In this document: positions 53,756 through 62,700 of the stretch, one piece after another
How positions within the stretch are numbered: position 1 is the stretch's first letter
How the letters are laid out: each line of letters opens with the position of its first letter
From: Protula sp. h YS-2021
Lineage: Eukaryota; Annelida; Polychaeta; Sabellida; Serpulidae
Assembly (NCBI GenBank): GCA_949752745.1
Contig: OX457033.1
Location: forward strand, 12,695,301-12,759,300
Direction of reading: 5' to 3'
DNA: 64,000 nucleotides
Position numbers and translations under genes: made by a program
Notes under the pieces: model-generated
Databases searched by the model: none
What the model was told of the DNA's origin: nothing
The model's input: the letters and a program-made list of their open reading frames with translations, nothing else

Positions 53756-56700
53756 GGAAGTAAGTTCATCCGCATGCATACAGCTCTGACTTCTCTATTT
53801 AACTATTTAAAATCGTCTGAAAATGGAAGAAATCGTCTTGATTAACATAATTTCTTTTTGAAAAGTAATAACTTTAGCACGTTTTGTTTGACTTGATTAA
53901 TTTTGTATTCACATTGCAAGATTTTCTATAGCATCGTTTATTATTTTCAGCCGGAGATTTCCTGTGGGACTGTGAATGCTACCCTGGATACATCTACAAT
54001 CACGTGACTGGATTGTGCGACACAGAGCTCTGCGCGGATGGTGCCACCTTCTGTTTCGGTGGTGGCTACTGCGTTAACGGACCCACGAGTAGCACGTGCA
54101 CCTGCCGTCCAGGCACCACAGGAACGAACTGCGAAAACGGTAGATGATATACATCTCATTTGACATCACCTTCTCATATGTTTTGAAATCTTTATATGTC
54201 ACAGTTTCTTATGTTAGAACCCTCTGACTTAAAATTTCGTAGTCTGAAGAGATGAAGGTCGCGCCTGTGAACAATACAGGAAGGCTACGGAATGGATTGA
54301 AATGAGTGTATATTTTACTGCAACATATAACGTCCTAAATATAAATATGAGCAAATGCACACCTAGACAGGTAGTACCAATGGCTGTAGAGGCTGGTATT
54401 GTGCTTTGCAGTCGATTATTGCCATGGTGTTGACTGCCATAACGGCCACTGTGAGAACTTCCCGACATCATACCAGTGCAACTGCCTGGCCGGCTGGGAG
54501 GGAGAGCACTGCACCATCCACCATTGTGTTGGTGGCGTGACCTGTTTCAACGGTGGAGTTTGTGGGTACGACAACAAATAAATTAATGACTTTTGTTTGT
54601 GTTCGTTGACGATAACTGCAAATTCTATGATTAAAGAGTGAGTACCTCAAATGGTACTGTGTCTGATTTAAATTGAATCTGCTCAAATATTATCCTTATT
54701 GTATCCGGCGGCAATTTCTTAAATATTCTCGTGACCTTACAGTTTACTTGTAAATGCCATTTACCGCACAGCATCATAGCAAAATAGTGCTCATATTTTT
54801 AAAATTGGTTTCATTAAGGATTTGTATTTTAAAAATAATTTTTTCTTATTTCTGATTGTAACGATAATGTATGTATATGTTACAGCGGATCTGTCAAATA
54901 TTTTTTTTTGTTGAAAATTTCAGCGGCTTTGTAAAATCGCTGGTTCACTTAGCGGCTTTGCAAAGCTACTAGAATTTTCATCGGCTTTGTAAAGCCGCTG
55001 GTTTTAGAGCTCGAAAATTTGACAATTCCGCTGAAATGATAAAGTAGAAACGGCATAGGAATATGTATTACACATCCTTTGTGTGTGTTTGTACCTGTGT
55101 ATATGGGTCTATCTTTTCGGATAATGCACTCTTAAAATAGGACTTTTTCTAATCCAAGAAGAACTAAAGTATAACACCGACTTATAGACAATAGACTTAG
55201 GAATGACGTGGTATTGTTTAGATATGAGGGCTGTCGTTGCACGAACGAATACGAAGGCCGGTCGTGCGAGACGCGACGCGGTTACGGCTGTGAGGGCTAT
55301 GACTGCGGCTTCGGTGACTGCATTTCCCCTCGAGGTATGGCACATTCTCAAGAAACCAAACTTGTTTTTGCTTTTATTTATTTGTTTATTTTATTTATTT
55401 TTTTTTTTTGATTTTTTTTATTTTGATATTTTTTGTTTGTTTTATTGTTTTAAATGCAGGCATAGTTTCAATACTTGTATTGTTTTACAGTATGTCCGGT
55501 ATTCATACAGTAAGAGTACAAACTCCCGTCCGCCCCACTGATGGCGATAACTCTCACCCGTACTGATGAAAATACTCAGTGAAATCCCTTCTGAGGACTA
55601 AAGACAATCGCTTCTTGTGTGTTTTGTGTTTTTTTTTCAGCTATCCTCATTACCATGATAATATAAAAGAAAAGACAATATAAAAATCTATTGGCGCAAG
55701 GTGGCACAGTTAACATTTGTCTATTGTTTTTATTATGATTATCATTTACATCAAGGTATTACCTGCAAAACTGAACGCAAAAGTGCCGTAAAGGTGACAA
55801 AAAAAAAAAAAAAAAAAACAATTTTAAGCAATTAAACAGAGCAGCGTAATCTTTTACAGACCAGTCATAGTAGACAACAGCAGAGTATGTTTCTAGAAAA
55901 TAGAAGCCAGCGCTTCGCTGTTAAACGTTTGTGTTTCAATCACAAAGCGAAAATCTCAAGAGAAAATATTTACTGATATATTGCAGTTTGTCCAGCGGAG
56001 TCATCTGTACGTCTGAGCATCACCAGCACTGACGTGTCCAGTGGGAGCATGACGTCATCAGAGTGGTCTGGAGCGGATAATGATCATTCTGACTTTGACT
56101 ACGAATGGGCTGTCTTGTCCTTGTCCGGAGTTAAAATGGTGTCCAAACTAACGACATCGGGATCATCTGGAGCTGACGTGACGTTATTTTATCTGTCGTA
56201 TCGATCAGATGGTGGCAATTTTGTGTATGTCAGAGACTCCACAGAAAGGTGAATTTTATTTGAAAAAATTACAGTTTTATGTGTATTCCGTAATCGTATG
56301 TAATTACAATGAAGAGAGAGAGAGAGAGGGAAAATATTATTATTGCTCCCAGCCACTACTGTTTCCAAGTTTCCACGAAGTTCACAGAGCTATACTGTAC
56401 AACAGCAAAATACTTCTCTTTTATCCCACGTATCCAGACCCTATTTTAAGGTTGTGATTATGCTACCGGAAGTAGGAAAGGCCACAGAAATCAGCTGCTT
56501 ACACTTCACATTGTTTCTATTTATATGTCGAGAAGCCGACAGATTGGCCATCACTTGATTATCAGAATTAAATCATAAGTGTGAAGACATACTGCAAGCT
56601 TTATAGCTTTTTTATGGTTTAGAAGATTGCAATAATGTTTATCTTGCTACGTGTCACTGTTTGTGTAGTATATTATGTTTTCTCTACTAAATTGCCGTCC

Positions 56701-58800
56701 CGGGTTCATATGTGGCTACCATGCGTGCCCAAAAGGCGGGGGAGGGGTAATTTTGATACCAGACGCGATGGGTGCTGAGTGCCAATTTCGTCAGGAAAAA
56801 AGAGAGGTTATTTTCATCGATTACTCCTCGTTTTCCTCAAAAGGGGTGTTTCTCGTAAAGGCACTGCGGTGTTGATTGAAAAATGGGACAGTATTTAAAA
56901 ATTAGCACTCTGTATTTAGGGACCATTGTAAAAAGTCATGGGCATGCATTGTAATCACTTGGTACGTGAGTGTCCCCCACCCCCCTCTCCCCCCGGACTA
57001 AATTTAACGGCGAATATCAGCTCTGGTCAGACAACTATGTTTTGTGAGATAGATTGCTTATCTTGTTCTCCAAGAATCAAATACGATATACTATTGCTTA
57101 TTTCAGTCGAACGGTGTTCGCCAACGGTGACACATCGCATGATTTAGCTACCGCATTCGTGGCCAATCAGATTAAGGTCGAAGCTCTCACGTTTCACTCT
57201 AGCATTGTAATCGAAATCTACGGATGTGATTATAACCCAGATGGTAATTGCATAGAGAATATTAAAATAACACAATGTGTATAATTTGGTAGCTTATACT
57301 GTAAGAAAGAGAGAGAGAGAGAGAGAGAGAATATTTAATACACAGATGAGTATTAAACGATTCTGATCTTATCTTAGTGAGAGATAGTACAATATCAGCA
57401 TTACAAGATAACATGTAATGCAGAAGCCGTAAAATATGTAGTATTTTGGGTTTTAACTGAACTCATTTTAACCGAAATGATAGTAATACGTCATTCATGT
57501 ATGTGTCATTTTTAGCATTTCCGATCTCATGCAAAACACATGTTCCAATCTCAGGCTAAAAAGATGCAAAATGTAAACAAGTCATTTTGTTGTTAGATCC
57601 TGTCAGGTGCGAGTGTGACGTCGGCTACGCACACCAAGACACTTGGGACAATAGCAGCTCATGCACCACTAGAACATGCCGCACACGCGCCTGTTACAAT
57701 GGAGGCTCCTGTATTGAGGAGTCTGGTAATGATCCAGAACTCTGCGACTGCATGCCTGGATACGATGGCGAAAACTGTGAAAGTAAGCGAAACCTTTCTT
57801 TTCTGTTTTGCATATTTGAACATTAATGTTTAGATATTTGTTTAGTTTTGTAAGCAGTATCTTTTATAGTGGATGTTTTTGGTGCACTGTAATATAACTG
57901 CAAAAAGTGAAAACACATTGATGGCCATGTCGCTATATTAATCAAAATTATAAAAAAAAACTTTAAGTAGAAAATTAAAGTCTTCATAAAAATAGTCCTG
58001 AAGGAATCAAAGAGAAATGACTTTTATTTCTTTACAAATATGGACGTACGAAATGACATTAATTGGCTTATTGGATTGAAGCTAAGGTCTTTTTCTGTTC
58101 TTGGAAAATATTTAGAAAATTGTCATTAATTATGTTATTAGTTCTCACTTGTGTTGGCGTTGACTGTCACGACCACGGTCGTTGCGTTCATCAAGAAAAC
58201 GGCGCTGGACTGTGCGTTTGTGATCAAGACAGATGGACCCACGCTGGCGATGCCCCTCCGGGAGATTGTTCCCTGGAGACGCATCCAGACACTCCGGGAG
58301 TCACGTGCCAACATGGCGGCAGCTGTGTGTAAGTCAAGTCTTATTCTAGTATTGTCTCTACCGACAAATAAATATTCGTTCAGCCAGGAGTACTCCTCTA
58401 CTTAAGTTTTCTATTGCTATTCGACCAAAGAAGGAGGCTCATGTATTATGCGATATTGTATAGTTTGTGAATGACAGAACTGTTTCATTCCATAATCATG
58501 GTCGTTTTCATATGAATAAGAAGTTTGATGAGGAAGTGATATATTTCTCCGTGTCTCACTGTACATGAATTTTAGCACGCCTCTGTTTTGGGATTGTTTC
58601 GTAATAATGATTTTCTTTTTTTTTTTTTTTTTTGTCTGCTTGTGAGATCATAAAAACGACGCGATTATTTTATGTATAATGAAAGAAATTGTTTATGTAT
58701 AATCACCATTATATAATATACGAAAGCAGAAATATTGTTAATTTGCCAATTGGTTTTAGGCATAACAAATTGAACAGGATTTTATATATACAAGTACCAG

Positions 58801-58898
<98 letters not shown>

Positions 58899-59647
58899 GT
58901 CTTTTTCGAATTACTTAATAGTGACCGATGCACAGCGAGTCCGCCGTGTAGCTGCCCTTTCCCGTGGGTGGGGGCCAACTGTGAGACAAACTCCCCTTGT
59001 GACGCCTCATGGAATACATGCGTCCATGGAACCTGTCACCCAGAAGACAGAAATGACCGAAGTTTGTTTGTTTTTTATTATCGTACTAGAGATTTTTTAA
59101 CTAAATTTTTAAATTATGCATAAATTATAAATAACTACAGTTTTGGTTTCCAGTACATTTTTTTTTTTATTTTGGCGTAGAAAGTCAACACATTCAGTTT
59201 TCTTCTGAAAAATGATATGTAATTTTTTTTGTTTATATACAACAGTTTGACCCTTGTATGAGACAAAATAACCCCTGTAGCAAGTTTGGTGGTAATATTG
59301 TATCGAAATTAGTTTCTAATGTATTGTCCTCTTTGAATGATCGTAGATTTCTGGTGTTGCTGTGACGACGTATTTTATTTGAATGGTTGTGAGTTTTCGG
59401 GTGTGACTGTGACAGCTTATTTCTATGTCAATGATTGATCGTAGATTTCTGGTGTTACTGTGACGACGGCTACCTCGAGGACCTGGATACGGGACTGTGC
59501 ACGATTGAAGAGTGTGACACTGGCTTCTGCATGCATGGCCAAAGCTGCGCAGACGATCAACAATCCTGTGACTGCTGGCCCGGATATTCTGGAATTAATT
59601 GCCAGACCAGTATGTTTCCCTTTTTTAAATGAATTTCAAAATCTGAC

Positions 59648-59707
<60 letters not shown>

Positions 59708-62700
59708 TATTTGAATAAAGCTATTTAGGAATATGTCTCAGCACAGAGGTACGATGTTGTTTAATATATTCTATGATGCACAAAAAAACAGCAATCTAAA
59801 ATATAAACAACCTGTCCTTAACAATTATCCATTGTTATTGCTTCTTTACAGTTGACCACTGCCACAACAGAACGTGTACCGGACATGGCCGATGCGAAAT
59901 ACGAGAAGAAAGTCAAAGCTTAAGCCAGATCGACAGCTTCTACGAATGTGTCTGCGATGATGGGTGGGTGGGCGTCGATTGTGAGCTCCAGTTTTGCCAG
60001 GATCGTATCACGTGCTTCAATGGCGGCTCGTGCTCGTAAGTCAGATTCTCATCGATCACCTGTGTCGTTAGTGATTGTTACTTGACTGTTGTAAAAACCA
60101 GCGGCCGTGTTTTAAAACAGCTCAAAACGTGCCTTCAAACAGAACAATAGGTAATTTCAAATCAACGGAAATTGAGCAAATAATAGCCGAACACCAAACC
60201 AATATTCATTAATAGTTTTATCATTATTACTCATAGTCGTTTTTTAGAATAAGACGAAAATAATTCATCCCTCCCATTCATTTTGGTTGTTTCATCATTT
60301 TGCCTACCATAAAATATTTCAAATGCAACTCTTTGAAATATTGAATATGGCCATTAGGCGTGATATAGGCGTTAAGAGTGGCATGGACCTTAAGTGTGAA
60401 CTGGCCATTAAGTGTAATATGGGCATTAAGCGTGACATAGCCATTAAGCGTGATTTTTTTTTCAGCACGGACTATAACTGCGAGTGCCTGGAAGGTTATG
60501 GTGGCCCGTCATGCGAGCTCGTATATTCTGAACAATGTACAAGCTATTCTTGTATCCATGGATACTGTGACGACTCATCTGGATCGCGTAAGTCTCGGAG
60601 ATTTCACGATAATAGTTTACAAGGTCACCTTCAAACAATTAACTAATTTTAAACATTTTAAATAATTTAAAATAAAATGCTTAACAAAGTGTTTGAATAA
60701 AATTATAGTTAGAGTGGAATGTGTTATGTCTATAAATTAGCTACATGAAACCATAATAATAACAATACTAATAATAATAAAGGCTTTCTGTTTATTCTTT
60801 AAGCGACGTGTGTCTGTTACGGTGCATGGGCTGGGGATGACTGCAACACGCATACCTGTTCTGACGGAAATCTGTAAGTAACGATTGAAACGCCTAATTT
60901 CTATTTTCAACAAATGCCCCATCCGCTTGGTTTAAACATTTTTTAAATTTGACATTTAGCGTAGATAATGGAATTTATAACCCAGCCTACTTTGTCGGAC
61001 TAGGTTAGTCGTATCGCTATAGGGGACTAGAATGTATGTGCGTATTTTAAACTTTTTCTTTAAAATGCTACTCCTCCTACAGTTTTACACCAATCTTTTA
61101 GATGTTACGCAGGGATGTTTCCCAGGGGTTGCCTACCAGGCTACTATTTTTTTCGCGGTTCGCCAAAAACTGGCGAAATGGCGGAACTTTGAAGTTTGGC
61201 AAAAACTGGAATAAATGGTAGTAAATAACTGAATTGTCAAACCATTCATTAACCATTTCTCTCATTCTTTTTCAAATAGTTATAAAATTTTAATCGAAAG
61301 TTTCTTAGGTGCTTTTCCACCTGGACTTTGCTTTTTTCGCAAATGACAAAAAAAAAAAAAAATACCGAATTGGTGGAATTTTAAAAATTTTGTAAAATTT
61401 GTGTAAATGTCGGTAATACATGAATCGTCATAACCCAACCTCTCCAACATCCCTTTTCGGGTAGCTTCCAAATTCGAATTAAATGCATTTTACATACTTC
61501 ATTTTTTGGCCTAACAATATTCGTTTCAGAGTTTTTCTCTCTTTCCTTGTTTGGTAACTCGGCTGGGTCATGTCCTTGGACATGCCTGTTTATCCTGTGC
61601 CTTTGTGCACAAGTACACGCAAGGACGGATTAATTACAGATTTAGCTCGACGGATTAGTGAATTTGGTTAAGATATCACATAATTCCACTCACGCAACTT
61701 GGATTTCGTCAAAAAAAAAAACCCCTAGATAATTTTGATTCGTGGACTTTTTCAGATTTACACAATGGAAGTTTTGCTCCGGCTCAATTCAATTCATGTA
61801 AATAATCGTTATACATGAAAGAAAAACATACCATCCATTTACACCGCCCACCCAAATACCCCAAATTTCATAAAATTTGATCCCATATACACTTGGCTAA
61901 TCCGGGCATGTTCAATGCCTTTTGTCGCACATGTATGTTGTATTCTGGCTGTACCGAGGACTGGGTTATGTCTGTAGCAGTCCATAAAGAAGCGGATGTT
62001 CTGTCTGAAGGGTGTTTGGTTGGGGATTCCTTTTTGGTCATTTACTGAAGACACATTTTTACAGTGAGAAGGGAACAAGGGAGGTAAAACTGACATTTTC
62101 AGTCTGATATTACAAAAAAAAAAAAAGATTTAATTTGTTTTTTTTCCTGACAGTGGTTGTCAAAATGGTGGTACTTGTGTGGATGCTGAAGAAGGTGACG
62201 TCACAGAAGCGTTGTTCCCATACAACCGATGTTACTGCATACCTCCCTTTGGCGGCGACGACTGTTCAGAAGGTTTATAATTCCACACATATTTCTATGT
62301 TATGCCCAAACAGTCACGTGATATATGCTTCCCATATACATGTTATATTCTACCGCTATACGTGCTATATCCTACCCATATGGGTGATATATTCTTCCCT
62401 ACGATCAATCACTGATATAAAATAAGTTGTCATGGTAACACCAGATATCCACAACCATTCATTCTACCCATTCAATCCATACAGCGATATAATTTATCCA
62501 TACAGCGGTAAAATCTACCCATACACGTGATATATTTTATTCATACACATGATATATTCTATCCATACGCGTGATATATTCTATCGACACAGGGATATGT
62601 TCTACCCATACAGGTGATATATCCTACATGACAATGTTAAATAACTACGATTTCACGAATGAAAATGACATCGTTTTGAAAGTTTTGAAGCCTCCAAGTT

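Noticed and set aside
38980..59100. Open frames reading TDAQQVRRVAALSRGWGPT at E34, E48 and E62
   Set aside because: Phase-2 splicing selects the DRCTASPPCSC frame, which has the EGF cysteine pattern.
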